This document shows positions 36,418 through 47,078 of a stretch of 64,000 bases of DNA, piece by piece. The DNA is from Perognathus longimembris pacificus (lineage: Eukaryota > Chordata > Mammalia > Rodentia > Heteromyidae), in assembly GCF_023159225.1 (NCBI RefSeq), contig NC_063172.1:61252828-61316827 (forward strand), read 5' to 3'. The position numbers and the translations under genes were made by a program. A model generated the notes under the pieces. The model searched no databases. It saw nothing but the letters and a program-made list of their open reading frames with translations, and was not told the origin of the DNA. Position 1 is the stretch's first letter. Each line of letters opens with the position of its first letter.

Positions 36418-36642
36418 GCTGGGCACCAGTGACACACACCTGTAATCCTAGCCACTCGGGAAGCTGAGATCTGAGGATTGTGGCTTGACACCTGGGCAGG
36501 AAACTCCATGAGATTCTTATATCCACTAAACTACTGGGGGGGGAAAAAAGGCCAGAAGTGGCACTGTGGTTCAAGTGGTAGAATACCAGCCTTGATAGTG
36601 GCCAGGCCCAGAGTGCAAGCCCCAAGACTGAGAAAAGAAAAA
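36418..36642 (+). mobile_element. B1-Geo SINE
   Basis: B1 head GCTGGGCACCAGTGACACACACCTGTAATCCTAGCC joined to Geo; a short G/A-rich run (GGGGGGGAAAAAAGG) lies at the junction. Confidence 0.85.
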
Positions 36643-36656
36643 GATTCATTTTTCTA

Positions 36657-37392
36657 CTGAGCACTGGTGACTCATGCCTATAATCCTAACTGTTGGGGAC
36701 TCCGTTTTGGCCTTGGTGGGGGAAGGGAGCCAAGCGCGAGACGCTGCCCTTCCCCCAGCCCTGGGACTGTGTAACAGCGAGCCACTCCCACCTTCCAGCC
36801 TCAACCGGAAAAGAAGCCCCCCGCCCCTCGGGGGGCGAACACATGCGTGCCACCTTGATAGGGTTGTCCAGCCCACAAAGGAAGTTTCATGACATCACCT
36901 GATGGTCAGCCCGGCTTAGCCAATGGCCCAAGTCCTTCCCTTTCCCGCCATTACTGCTATATAAACCCCCCTCCCAATTAAATCCTTTGAGACTCATTCA
37001 ACCATCACGGCGTCTCCCTGATGCCTTCTTCCGCCTCCGCTCCTGACATGTGAGGGGACAGGGGGAGGGGAGGCTTCAGCAACCTTTCCTCAACTTAGCG
37101 CAAGTCCACGAGAGTACGCCTTGGCCTTCTGCCGGCGGAAGGCAAGGCCGAGTGCTCTTTCACAGATTTTGGGGTTCAAGCATTTCCCCCGGGAGATCGG
37201 GGAGAAAGGGATCCATCAGATCCCGACACTACTCAGGAGATCTGAAGATCCTGGTTTGAAACATCCCTGTGAGACTCCAATTAGCCACTAAAAAACTAGA
37301 CATGGAGCTGGCTTAAAGTGGGAGACCAGAAGCCCTGAGTAAAAGCTTAGGGACAGCACTCGGACCCTGAGTTCAAGCCCCGTAAGCACCAA
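36657..37392 (+). mobile_element. B1-Geo SINE split by a solo LTR
   Basis: The first 34 bp of the B1 head (36,657-36,690, ending ATAATCCTAAC) and the rest (37,229-37,392, starting CTACTCAGGAGATCTGAAG) are one SINE, separated by 538 bp of LTR. Confidence 0.85.
36691..37228 (+). mobile_element. solo retroviral LTR (endogenous, no internal genes)
   Basis: A 538-bp element bounded by TG...CA (TGTTGGGGACTCC at the start, TCCCGACA at the end). In order it has a GC-rich U3, a CCAAT box at 36,920-36,924, a TATA box TATATAAA at 36,958-36,965, an ATTAAA polyadenylation hexamer at 36,977-36,982 and a long U5. There is no gag, pol or env sequence next to it, so it is a solo LTR left by recombination. 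The orientation is plus by TATA/polyA order. Flanking CTAAC and CTACT may be a 5-bp duplication with one mismatch. The family (class I or II) cannot be decided from the LTR alone. Confidence 0.8.
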
Positions 37393-37547
37393 AAAAAGAA
37401 AAAATTCATTTTCTTATAAAGGAAAGAACTACGTACGCACAGGTGTATGCAGATTAGCATAACCAGCTTTTGAATACTTACAGTTCATTTAATGGAAGAT
37501 TCATATTTGTGTTCCTTTTATTTAAAAAAAAAAAAACATGAATAAGA

Positions 37548-37795
37548 ACAGGGAGCTGGATAGGTTATTTTAGCTACTCAGGAAGCTGAGATCTGAGGAT
37601 CATGATTTGAAGCCAGATGGAACAGGAAAGCCTGAGACTCTTGTCTCCCACTAACTACTAAAAACAACCAACCAAACCATACACAAAAACAAAAAAGCCC
37701 AAAGTGGAGATGTAGCTCAAGTGGTAGAGCACCGCCCTTGACCAAAGTGCTGAAGGACAGCACTGCGGCTCTGAGTTAAAGCCCAGTGCCGCAGC
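37548..37795 (+). mobile_element. B1-Geo SINE
   Basis: The B1 head is shortened (GGAGCTGGATAGGTTATTTTAGCTACTCAGG); the Geo half ends GAGTTAAAGCCCAGTGCCG. Confidence 0.8.
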
Positions 37796-38644
37796 GCCGG
37801 CCCACGCACACCAAGACCCTCCGGGAGACCCTCGATCGTGTCTAGTGACGGTGTGTGCACTGGATCATGAGCTCTCGGGAGGGAGAACCTATGTACCTCG
37901 CGCTCAGACACAGCAGGGCTTCTGATCCCCTACTCCCCTGCAGGAAGCTGGTGGTAAGCATGGAAGCATCCTCGGATGCTCACAGCCAATGAGGGGAAAG
38001 CAGAGAAACCCAGGTCTCACGATGGGCCCAGGTCCCCGGGCAAACTGGAGCTCCCCCTTCCCTGGCTCGTGCGCAACGTGGGAGACTCAAAGTCGGTGGC
38101 CACGACTTGCCGCAAGATGAATGAATGAATGAAAAGCTAGTGCTCTGACTACAAAATAGAAATGAGGGGTTACACATGCGAAAGGGGGCTGAGGGAGTCC
38201 TGTGCCCATGCGCCATCTGGGTCTGTGTGGGTGGCAGGGGAAATGGAGCTCGCAGATGGTGGTTTGCATGTCAATGGCTCCTGACAACAGTGCGCACCCA
38301 GCTTCCCGTGCCCTGTACGGCTCAGCACAAGGAAGGTGGGTGCCCCAAGGAATCCGTGCTAATATTCCCGTCAGAAGAAAACACAAGTGTAGTCAATGAT
38401 TTTATTAGGATTTTTTTTTTTCTGCAGTGATGTAGATTGATTCCGGGGCCTCGTGCATGCTGCGCAATCACTCTGCTACACCTGTAGCTCGGTTACACTT
38501 TACAGAGGAGTAACTTCTGCTTGGTTTTAAGAAAGATGGATACAAAGTATTTAATAGATCCCCATAATTAAATGATTCAATTACTTGCTACTCAGGACTT
38601 TATGTTGCAGGATTTATTTACTTAACTTAAAAAGTAACCTTGGA
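37796..38644. other. intergenic, no gene seen
   Basis: Mixed-composition unique DNA with a small (TGAA)4 at about 38,117-38,132 and a T run at 38,410-38,420. Short overlapping open frames exist on both strands without any supporting domain or signal. Confidence 0.6.
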
Positions 38645-39092
38645 GCTGGGCTCTGGTAGCTCATACTTGTAAGCCTAGGTCTCAGGCTGAGATCTGACAA
38701 TCACAGTTCGAAGCCAACCAAGGCAGGAAAGTCCATGAGAATCATCTCCAGTTAACCACCAAAAAGCTGGACGTGAAGCTATGACTCAAGTGGTAAAGCA
38801 CTAGCCTTGGGCAAAAAAGGTAATGGAAAATGCTCAGGCCCTGAGTTCAAGCCCCAGTACTTGCACATAAAGAAAAAAAGCTGGGTATCGGTGCATTGAG
38901 CCTGAAATCCCGACTGCTCAGGAGCTGAGCTCCAGACCTGGCAGCAAAGTCTGTGAGACGCTCACTTCCAATTCACCTCTCGACAGCCAGAAACGGAGCT
39001 GTGGCTCAAGTGGTAGAACACTAGCCTTGAGCACTAAAAGGTCAGAGACGGTGTCCAGGCCCTGAGTTCACGCCCCAGCACTAGCACCAAAA
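38645..39092 (+). mobile_element. two B1-Geo SINEs in tandem
   Basis: Copies at 38,645-38,877 and 38,878-39,092 lie head to tail. The second begins exactly in the A tail of the first. Confidence 0.82.
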
Positions 39093-39739
39093 GAAAGAGA
39101 GGTGGGTGCGTGGAGGGAGAATTGGCTCAGAAAACCTGTAAGAACTCATCTCCAAAATAAGCAAAACAAGTTGAGCTGAAGACCCGGCTCGCAGGACAGG
39201 GCGCCAGCGGAGCGAGCAAGAGCCCTGAGCTCAGCCCTCGGCACCCAAAGAAAAACAAGGTGCAATCCGTGGGGAGTAGATGTGTGACCGCGCCTAGTGT
39301 GGGCGTGTGGCGGTGCAGTGAAGGGAGGCCGTGCACTCAAGAGCTCGGGACAGCAGAGTGCAAGCCCCACGAGCCCCCCCCCCACACACACAGCACATCC
39401 TCGGCCAGAGGAAACAGTGCCGACGGAGCCCCCCGTGTAGGACTCCCTGTCTCAAAACATGCTCACCTTTGCACCAATACACGTCTACCAGAATATCCAG
39501 TGCCGTGTGTATTATGCCTGAGCCGGAAACGGGCCTGGTGGCCTTGGGGAAAGCCGATGAGTTGTGGTGTGTTTCTGTCTCCAGGTGAGGCACACAATCA
39601 TGAGCGTGAGCTGAACCACACCCACTCAGGAATAGAGGAACTCGGAAAATGGTGAAAAATAATGAGAAGAGCACGTGTGGGGTTTGAACACAATGGCTTG
39701 CAGGGGAACCCCATCTGACAGGCATCCCAGTGTGAGGTC

Positions 39740-40012
39740 AGCCAGGGCAACCTACTTCCAAGACCCCCTAGCTCAGCAGAAGAAGTGGGGGGCGGGGGGT
39801 ACCTGCCTCTCATCCCAGCTGCAGCAGGAAGTGCAAATACAAGAATCAAGATGCAGCTCAGTGAAGAAGCAAACCCTATCTCAACAATCGCCATCTTAAA
39901 CTAACAAGTGCAGAAATAAGGCTGGCCGCATGTCTCAAGTAGAGGAAAGCCTGTCTAGCAAGCATGAGTCCGTGAGTTCAAACCTCAGCACTATTAAAGA
40001 ACAAGGAGGAGA
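39740..40012 (+). mobile_element. old B1 plus ID-like SINE
   Basis: A very diverged B1 body is followed by an ID-like monomer (GGCTGGCCGCATGTCTCAAGTAGAGG ... TTCAAACCTCAGCACTATTAAAG). Just upstream, 39,093-39,740 is unassigned apart from an ID-like trace at 39,160-39,258. Confidence 0.45.
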
Positions 40013-40015
40013 TCC

Positions 40016-40665
40016 AAAAAATGTGCTACCTGTTCACAATGGAATTCTACACAGCTATTAGGAAGGATAAAATAACAGCAGGTCTAGAACAAATCATGCT
40101 GAGCAAGACAAGCCTCGAACTCCAAAGATAAGGAAATGAAGGACTTCCTCTTAATTAGTCTTCTGGTATTCAGCGGACCCTGTGTGTTTGACCTCACATA
40201 TGGTGTATACACTGCACATTGGAGGGGAGCTGAGAGCAGAGCTCAGGATGAGTGGAAAATGGGGGAAATACAGCAGAGGGGGCCCGACCGCTGCAATGGA
40301 CACTGATGAGAGCAAACGAAGGAAGTCAAGGGCAGCGGGGGAGGAGGGAATGAGAGACAAAGAAGGAACAGATTACACCAAGCGAAAGGAAAGAGATGTG
40401 CATATCACCCCCCCTGGAAGGAATTGTTTTATTGTTAATAATCACAGAGTTTGTAAGCATTACAGACTAGAATGACACTGTCCATCAAGGGGAAGATTTT
40501 TTTTAAATGATGAAAGCAAGGGGGAGGGTTAGGGGGAGAGAAGGCAGGAGAGAAATGGGGAAGGGGGTCGCAAGTATGACAAGAAATGTATATGGATTCA
40601 CTACGTTCAGTATGTAACTGTAACCCCTCTGTACATCATCTTGACAATAAAAGAAATTTACATTA
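40016..40665 (+). mobile_element. L1 3' UTR, 5'-truncated insertion
   Basis: It is the same 3' UTR as at 32,469-33,240 but on the opposite strand. Shared segments include CCATTGCAGC-type, CTGCTGTATTTCCCCC-type and AATCTGTTCCTTC-type sequences read in complement, and the end CTCTGTACATCATCTTGACAATAAAAG. The ORF2 3' end is just recognisable at 40,016-40,140 (CAATGGAATTCTACACAGCTATTAGGAAGGATAAAAT). Confidence 0.82.
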
Positions 40666-40685
40666 AACAATGTTTTTCATTACCT

Positions 40686-40855
40686 CAGGTGCTGGTGGCT
40701 CACCTCTCTACTCTGGAGGCTGAGGTCTGAGGATCTGGTTCGCAGCCAGCCCTGGCAGGAAAGTCTGTGAGATTCGTATCTCCCATGAACCACTAAAAAG
40801 CCCGAAGTGGTAGAGTACACTGTCCTTGAGGAAAAAAACAAAAGCAAGGAGGGCC
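40686..40855 (+). mobile_element. B1-Geo SINE, truncated Geo half
   Basis: The B1 head is complete. The Geo half loses its end after GAGTACACTGTCCTTGAGGAAAAAAAC. Confidence 0.75.
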
Positions 40856-41882
40856 GGGGGGAGGTTAAGTGAACCAGAGAGCCGGGAGGAACGGCCCTGG
40901 AGACAAGGCGCCTGTGAGCGGAAGAAGACTAAAGATGACGGAGTGCTGACCAGGCAGCGAGCTGAAGCTCCGAGGGGGAGCAAGGCCCCGCGGACACTTG
41001 GACTTCCTGCTGCTGGCTCCAAAGCATCCACGTGTGTTCTTCTCAGCCATGCATTGGTGCCACGTCAAGGCAGCTCTAGAACACGAGGAGCTGGGCAAAC
41101 AATGCACGATACACAGCGGCAGCAGCAGGCGTCTGCCGGGCGGGAGCCTGTGCGCACCGCGTGGCAAGTGGAGCCCAAGCCCGGCCTTCCGGGGGCTGCG
41201 GAGCTGCCTTGCCGCGTGACACCGGGAGAGCTCATCTTGACAGAAGCAAAATGAATCTCTTGGGATATTATTTTTGCCTCTTCTGGTATACAAGAATTTA
41301 ATTTACATACCAAGATGCTACTGAGAAGATGAATGCATAAGAGCATTTCACGCACAGTCATGGCTACGACCCACAGTGCTTTATCATGCCATGTGAAAGG
41401 TAGCATTTTCTGTGTTGCTTGTGCCCAGAATCCAGTTTCAAATGGGAGCAAAGGCCCCGTGTGGCACGGTGGGATCTATGACGATGGCCAAGATGGCCTG
41501 GGAGAAATAAGCAAGTCCAGGAAGGGCGTGGATGCTGGGGTGCGGCTGGGCTGCCCACCAGAGCTGTGCTGGCGATTCTGCCATCCTCATTTAGGATGAC
41601 GGGAATATTCTAGCAAGGTGCCAGCGTCGAGGCCAACAGTGGAGATGATAGCTGCCGGCCAGGCCACCACTCGGGAGAAAGCCACGCTATGTTGAATTTG
41701 ACAATTAACTTTGCATTAAAATAGCCACATTACTACCCCTGTCCCCCACCATGAGACCACAGAGAAACCAAACAGGCAGGGACACAAAGCCTCCCTCCAT
41801 CTGCTGCGTCCTCGTGCACGTGCCCAGCGGGGGCCCAGAGCTGCCCCTGCCCCCTGTCAATCACGTGGGGTTTGCACTGGGA

Positions 41883-41884
<2 letters not shown>
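40856..41884. other. intergenic GC-richer stretch, no gene recognised
   Basis: Composition is higher in GC than most of the window, with scattered CpG. Open frames of up to 142 codons lie on both strands, but they overlap each other and show no domain, so I do not call a gene. Confidence 0.5.
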
Positions 41885-41936
<52 letters not shown>

Positions 41937-42158
41937 GGTCCTGGGGCTTGAACTCAAGGCCCGGGCACCTCTCTTAGCTTCTATTGCAGAAGGCTAGTGC
42001 TTTACCATTTGAACCACTGCTCTACTTTTTGCTTTCTGGTAGCTAATTAGAAATAGGCGTCTCACAGACTTCTGCTGGACAGGCTTCAAACCTTGATTCT
42101 CAGATGCAGCCTCAGGAAGTAGCTAGGATTCGAAGAATGAGCCACCAGCACCTGGACA
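41885..42158 (-). mobile_element. B1-Geo SINE with a long (GT)n tail
   Basis: The (GT)n run at 41,885-41,935 is about 51 nt and occupies the tail position; Geo and B1 halves follow in reverse orientation. Confidence 0.87.
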
Positions 42159-42369
42159 GGTGTGGTATTGGAAACTGTTTCAATCCACAGTTGGATAGTT
42201 GACTCCAAGGACACACAACCCACAGGTCTACAGAGGCCAAATCTATGTCTTTCTATGAAATTGCACACAAATGTGTCTAACCAAAATACAAGCCCATCCC
42301 ACGTATAATCTTCTTAGCTTTTTATACTATATTATGTAAGTCTTTCTAAATGTTTGCCCATGTTCTTTA

Positions 42370-42560
42370 GTTGTAATGGTTCAGAATGTCAGTCAGGAGC
42401 ATGTCTCATAGTTCAAATACGGCTCTACCACCTAAGTAGCAGGAGACTGGTCCCCATTCTTAAGTTCCTCGGGTAGGGGGTGAAGTTAACATCACCCCAT
42501 CTCACAGGGCCACTGGGAGGATGGGTCACGTTCTCCAAAGTTGGCTTGGCACATAGAAAT
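42370..42560 (+). mobile_element. MIR SINE
   Basis: Ordered MIR landmarks: GAGCATGTCTCATAGTTCAAATACGGCTCTACCACC, then CATCACCCCATCTCACAGGGCCACTGGGAGGATGGG. The following 42,561-42,911 is unassigned. Confidence 0.6.
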
Positions 42561-42911
42561 GCCAGATGCCTGGGATTTTCTAATTTTTGATGGCTGTGTG
42601 GTACTCATGATTTATTTCATCATTTCTTGCTGGTGGCTATAAATTCCTTAGGCAAAGCAATCGATGGTCAGTTAACATCCCTATTGTGAAATCTACGAAC
42701 ACATCGATAATAATTTCTTTTTGAATGTCAACAATGCATTGAATACACATAACCTAAAGCCCTGTGTGGTTTAGCCATGTGGAGAATCCGCTGTAACAGT
42801 GCTCCCAATCCTGGCTTCGTAGCACTGCGACCCAGCCCCGCCATTAGCCTCGGCTAGGTCTGCTGAAGTATAATCTCTTTGGTAGAGTCCAGTTTAAGAG
42901 CTGATTACTCA

Positions 42912-43142
42912 GCTAGGCGTTGGGGGTTCACGCTCCTATGTATTCTTAGCTTCTCAGGACACTGAGATGCGAAGATGGAGGTTCAAAGCCGGCCCGGGGA
43001 CTTCAGTATGTGAGACTCTTCTCTCCAGTTAACCAGCAAAAAGCTCCAAGTGGAGCCGTGGGTCAAGTGAAAAAGCCAAATGAGAGCCCGAGGCTCCAAG
43101 CTCAAGCTACAGCACCAATGCACACACACACACACACACACA
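42912..43142 (+). mobile_element. B1-Geo SINE with a (CA)n tail
   Basis: Plus-strand copy whose tail is (CA)11 at 43,121-43,142, followed by very AT-rich DNA. Confidence 0.82.
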
Positions 43143-43578
43143 TTATATAATTGTTACGTAATAATGATTATTACTGCATAGTATAACAAGCATAATATAA
43201 TGTAAATATAAATAATGTACAGAATATACCATTATATGTTAATTCTAATGCCTATTGTTAATATTATTAATTAAAAGACTGTCTATCTGAAGCTGCTCAG
43301 TCCCACTCTGGTCCTGTTGCTCCTCCTCTCCCCGCAGGCGGGATCTTTTGGGGGCAGAGGCCAAGACTTCCCAGGGGACACGCTGAGGTCCTTATCCCTG
43401 TGCCTCCCAAGGGGACTGTAGTGGAAGCAAGGTCCTTGAGGATGACACCTCACTGGGCTGCGGGTGGGGACCTCACGCTCCGCCACTGGCTTCCCCACGG
43501 GGAGAGGGACAGGGAGCAGGTGCCACGGGACACTGAAGGTGGAGCCCCGCAGGGCTGGAGGGACAAGCGGAGGGCCCC

Positions 43579-44466
43579 ACGCGATTGGACAGGCTGGGGC
43601 TGGGAGGCCTCACGCGATTGGACAAGTGGGAGGGCCCCACATGATTGGACACGCTGGGAGGCTCTCGCGATTGGACAGGCTGGGAGGCCTCACGCGATTG
43701 GGCAAGCGGAGAGCCCCACGCGATTGGACAGGCTGGGAGGACCCACGTGATTGGACACGCTGGGAGGCCCTCGCGATTGGCTGGGAGGACCCACGTGATT
43801 GGACAGGCTGGGAGGACCCACGCGATTGGACAGGCTGGGAGGCCTCACGTGATTGGACAGGCTGGGAGGACCCACGCGATTGGACAGGCTGGGAGGGCCC
43901 CACGCGATTGGACAGGCTGGGAGGCCTCACGCGATTGGACAGACTGGGAGGCCTCACGCGATTGGACAGGCTGGGAGGACCCACGCGATTGGACAAGTGG
44001 GAGAGCCCCACACGATTGGACACGCTGGGAGGCTCACGCGATTGGACCCGCTGGGAGGCCTCACACGATTGGACAGGCTGGGAGGCTCTCGCGATTGGAC
44101 AGGCTGGGAGGACCCACGCAATTGGACAGGCTGGGAGGACCCACGCGGTTGGACAGGCTGGGAGGACCCACGCGATTGGACAGGCTGGAAGGCCTCACGC
44201 GATTGGACAGGTTGGGAGGACCCACGTGATTGGACAGGCTGGGAGGGCCCCACGTGATTGGACAGGCTGGGAGGCTCACTTGATTGGACAGGCTGGGAGG
44301 GCCCCACACGATTGGACCCGCTGGGAGGCTCACGCGATTGGACAGGCTGGGAGGCCTCACTTGATTGGACCCGCTGGGAGGCCTCACGCGATTGGACAGG
44401 CTGGGAGGCCTCACGCGATTGGACCCGCTGGGAGGCCTCACACGATTGGACCCGCTGGGAGGCCCT
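43579..44466. repeat. 27-bp minisatellite, about 33 copies, with inverted CCAAT boxes
   Basis: The unit reads approximately CACGCGATTGGACAGGCTGG plus GAGGCCT. I count 33 copies in 888 bp, which is exactly 27 bp on average. Thirty-two of 33 contain ATTGG (inverted CCAAT); one has GGTTGG. Most units keep two CpGs in ACGCG; variants ACGTG, ACACG and ACTTG look like CpG decay. Common variants are CAGG/CCCG/CACG after GGAC, and GAGGCCT/GAGGACC/GAGGGCCCC at the end. The unit has no stop codon in several frames, so long open frames occur on both strands. Indels of 1-2 bp move them between registers, which argues against a protein. No repeat unit is seen elsewhere in the window. Confidence 0.96.
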
Positions 44467-44790
44467 CGTGCTTCCGTCAGCCTCCAGAGGGAGCCCCGCT
44501 CTGCCCATCCCCGGGCCTGACTCCAGCAAGCGGGCCGGGGGAGGGAGTCTGTGCCTGCCGTCTGTAGCCGCCAAGTCCGCGCTGCCTTGTCAGGGCGGCC
44601 CTCGGGGGCGATGGAGTCTGGACGTGCAGCCCTGGCAGACCCCGCACCCCGGGCGAGGACCACGGACCCGGCGCTGCGCGGCGTGACGGTGCGCGGCGAG
44701 GCCCACCCGCGCCCCACTCCCTGCCGGCGTGGGCGGCCGCGGGATCGATCCCCGCCGTCCGCACCACGGGGCCTCCACTGACCTGAGGTG
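44467..44790. promoter_or_regulatory. CpG-rich block adjoining the minisatellite, possible CpG island
   Basis: Dense CpG and GC content (GGTGCGCGGCGAGG, GGGCGGCCGCGGGATCGATC) with no repeat recognised. No TATA box is seen. It could be an orphan CpG island or the unmethylated flank of the array. A C-rich run (CCCACCCACCCCCATCCC) follows at 44,819-44,848. Confidence 0.45.
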
Positions 44791-44849
44791 GAGGGCGTGG
44801 GCTTCCCCGCCCCCATCCCACCCCCCACCCACCCCCATCCCACCCCCCG

Positions 44850-46838
44850 TGCCCTGTGAGCCACAGGGTCGGTTCCGGCTGCCGCTGGAATTCTAACTCT
44901 GACGGCCCATTAGCCAGATCCTTTTTCCTGGGCTCCAATTTACTGATGAGCAAACCGTTCAAATACCTCGCATAAGGTCATGACGACGAGCGGGTGCCGC
45001 CGTGAACAGCTCGAACCTCGCGGCGCAGTTTCCGCGGTCTCCCTAAATCCAGATGACTTGACCTCACGATGGTGCTGCGGCTGGAGGCTGCAGTCTTAGC
45101 CACTTGAGAGGCAGGGGTCGTGGGGTTGTGGGGGTTTTCTAGGCCAGCCCACTCATGCAAGTGTGAGGGGTTCTTCCTCAGCCAGTGGCGGGGTGTGGTG
45201 GACTCTTGCCCGGGCTATGGGGGCAGCCCTTGGCTGGGCGCGGGCACACGCTCATCACCCTAGTGACACGGGGAGACACAAGCACGATGTCTGCCGGGCC
45301 AGGCTGGCCATACCGCAAGACCCTACGTTGGGATGAATCAATGCAGAAATGGAAGGCCAGTGTGGTCCAGTGGTAGAGCGAGCGCCCCTCTGGCAAGTGC
45401 GTGGCCCTGGCTCTAATCCCCAGTGCTGCCAAAGTAATAATGGCAGTCACGATAATATTCGTGAAATGAGCACATTTGTAGAGGAAGCCTCAATGTGCTC
45501 ACGTCTCAAAATACCTAATTATTAAAGCACAGGAATGTATTGCCGAGACTAACAATACGACGGCATCGGTGTTACGTTTGGGTGGTGTTGGGGTGGGAAA
45601 ATATAAAATTGCTTTATTATGGTAACATTTGACAGTGTGACAATGTATTGCATCAGATGAAGAACACCACCCCCACCCCCGTGACTCAGCAGACCGAAGC
45701 CTTTGTTCTTCCAGGACCTAGCCATGTGTGCAATGCAAGGCAATGCAAGCTTGCACTTACATCACTAAGAGAGGTGTACGACTCCAGGCAGCCCCAGCAA
45801 GGCCCAGTGCTTTTCACGCCTCTGCTGAGAGCCCTCTTCCCTCAGCCCTGCACAAGACACGCTGAGAGCATCACTTCGGGCTTATTACTGTGAAGAAAGT
45901 ATTTTTTATTTCTACCACCTGATTCAGTGCTAAAAAATTATTAAAAAGAACTTAATAAAACTCAAAGCCACAACCTCTCCCCGCAAAACCCAATGTGTTG
46001 TGTATCATTTTTATTCTTGGGACTCGTTTTATTAGTTTTGGAGCTATTACAAGACTTCTGTAAAACATGTTGAAAGTTAAGAGGAAACAGACTTTTGGCA
46101 AGTGTGGAAAGCCAGTCACAGAAGACACGAGGCTAGAGCTAAAGCCTTGCGGGGGGGCTGGAAAGAGTCTGCCCCCCCACCCCCCCACCCCCAGCTCAGG
46201 GAAGACAACAAAACCAAGAACCAAAAACTACTGCTCGCTCTCGTGCTCAGCTTCCTAAAACATGCAGTAAAACAAAGTATTTAGCTGTTTTTGTTGTTGC
46301 TAGATCATAAAATGAAGTAGAGGACATGCCTTTTCAAGTTAAATCTGGTATAGGGAGAAGGACTATCTTGAAATCACTGGAGAGTGGTTATTTATTATAT
46401 AAAAAAAAGAAGAAAAATGCTGCTCATGGAATGAAATTACAGAAAATGTTACAATGCTTGACTTCTAAAAATATTAATTCACTGGGCTTTCAGGGCCACA
46501 GCTGCTACAGTCAGCATGGCAAAAGCATGTTGTCATGTAAATACAGATTGAAGTTTTGTCTACTTAACTACTGACAAGATTGAAATAAAGGAAACTTCAG
46601 TTTTGAAGTGGCCACACTGTGAAAAGGGAGAACGCAGATCTAAAGAAAGAATTCCTGGAGGAAACAAACTGATTTTCAACTAACATCCAACCATTCCTTC
46701 ACATGCTCTACTTGTCCCAAGTCAGTACCAAATATGTGCCCCAAGTAGGGAACAATCTTTGGCCTCAGGGAACTTCCAGTCTTAGGAAGGTAAAGGAACG
46801 ACTGAGATATGTATTTTAAAAAATGAAAATAAAAATAA
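44850..46838. other. intergenic, mostly unique DNA
   Basis: An ID-like fragment on the plus strand (about 45,345-45,435, GTGGTCCAGTGGTAGAGCGAGCGCCCC) is the only SINE trace seen. The rest has no recognisable repeat; open frames are short and unsupported. Confidence 0.5.
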
Positions 46839-46839
46839 G

Positions 46840-47078
46840 CTGGGCACAGGTGGCTCATGCTGGTAATCTACTCAGGAGGCTGAGCTCTGAGGATCAAGGC
46901 TAGAAGCCAGCCTAGGTAGAAAAGTCCCCATGAGACTCTTACCTCCAATTAATCTCTCAAAAGCCAGAGTGGTGCTGTGGCTCAAGTGGTAGAGTGCTAG
47001 CCTTGAGCACAAAGAGGCTCAGAGACAGCGCCCAGGCCCTGAGTTCAGGCTCCACCACCAACAGAAAAAAAAAAAAAG
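46840..47078 (+). mobile_element. B1-Geo SINE
   Basis: Near-complete plus-strand copy (GCTGGGCACAGGTGGCTCATGC ... CAGGCTCCACCACCAAC) with a short A-rich tail. Confidence 0.88.

Noticed and set aside
36691..37228. A full endogenous retrovirus
   Set aside because: No internal coding sequence or second LTR lies within the flanks; the split SINE resumes at once on the other side.
40826..41293. A 142-codon frame on each strand as a gene
   Set aside because: The two frames overlap completely on opposite strands, and neither has a domain, splice signals or repeats that suggest conservation.
43579..44466. A CRISPR array
   Set aside because: The units are contiguous with no unique spacers, and the host is a mammal.
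43464..44567. A 367-codon tandem-repeat protein
   Set aside because: The open frame follows from a 27-bp unit lacking stops. The peptide register changes within the frame and both strands are open, so selection for a protein is not supported.
45345..45435. A possible tRNA-Ala gene
   Set aside because: It has box A and box B-like sequences but lacks a foldable acceptor stem and matches the ID-like SINE monomer.
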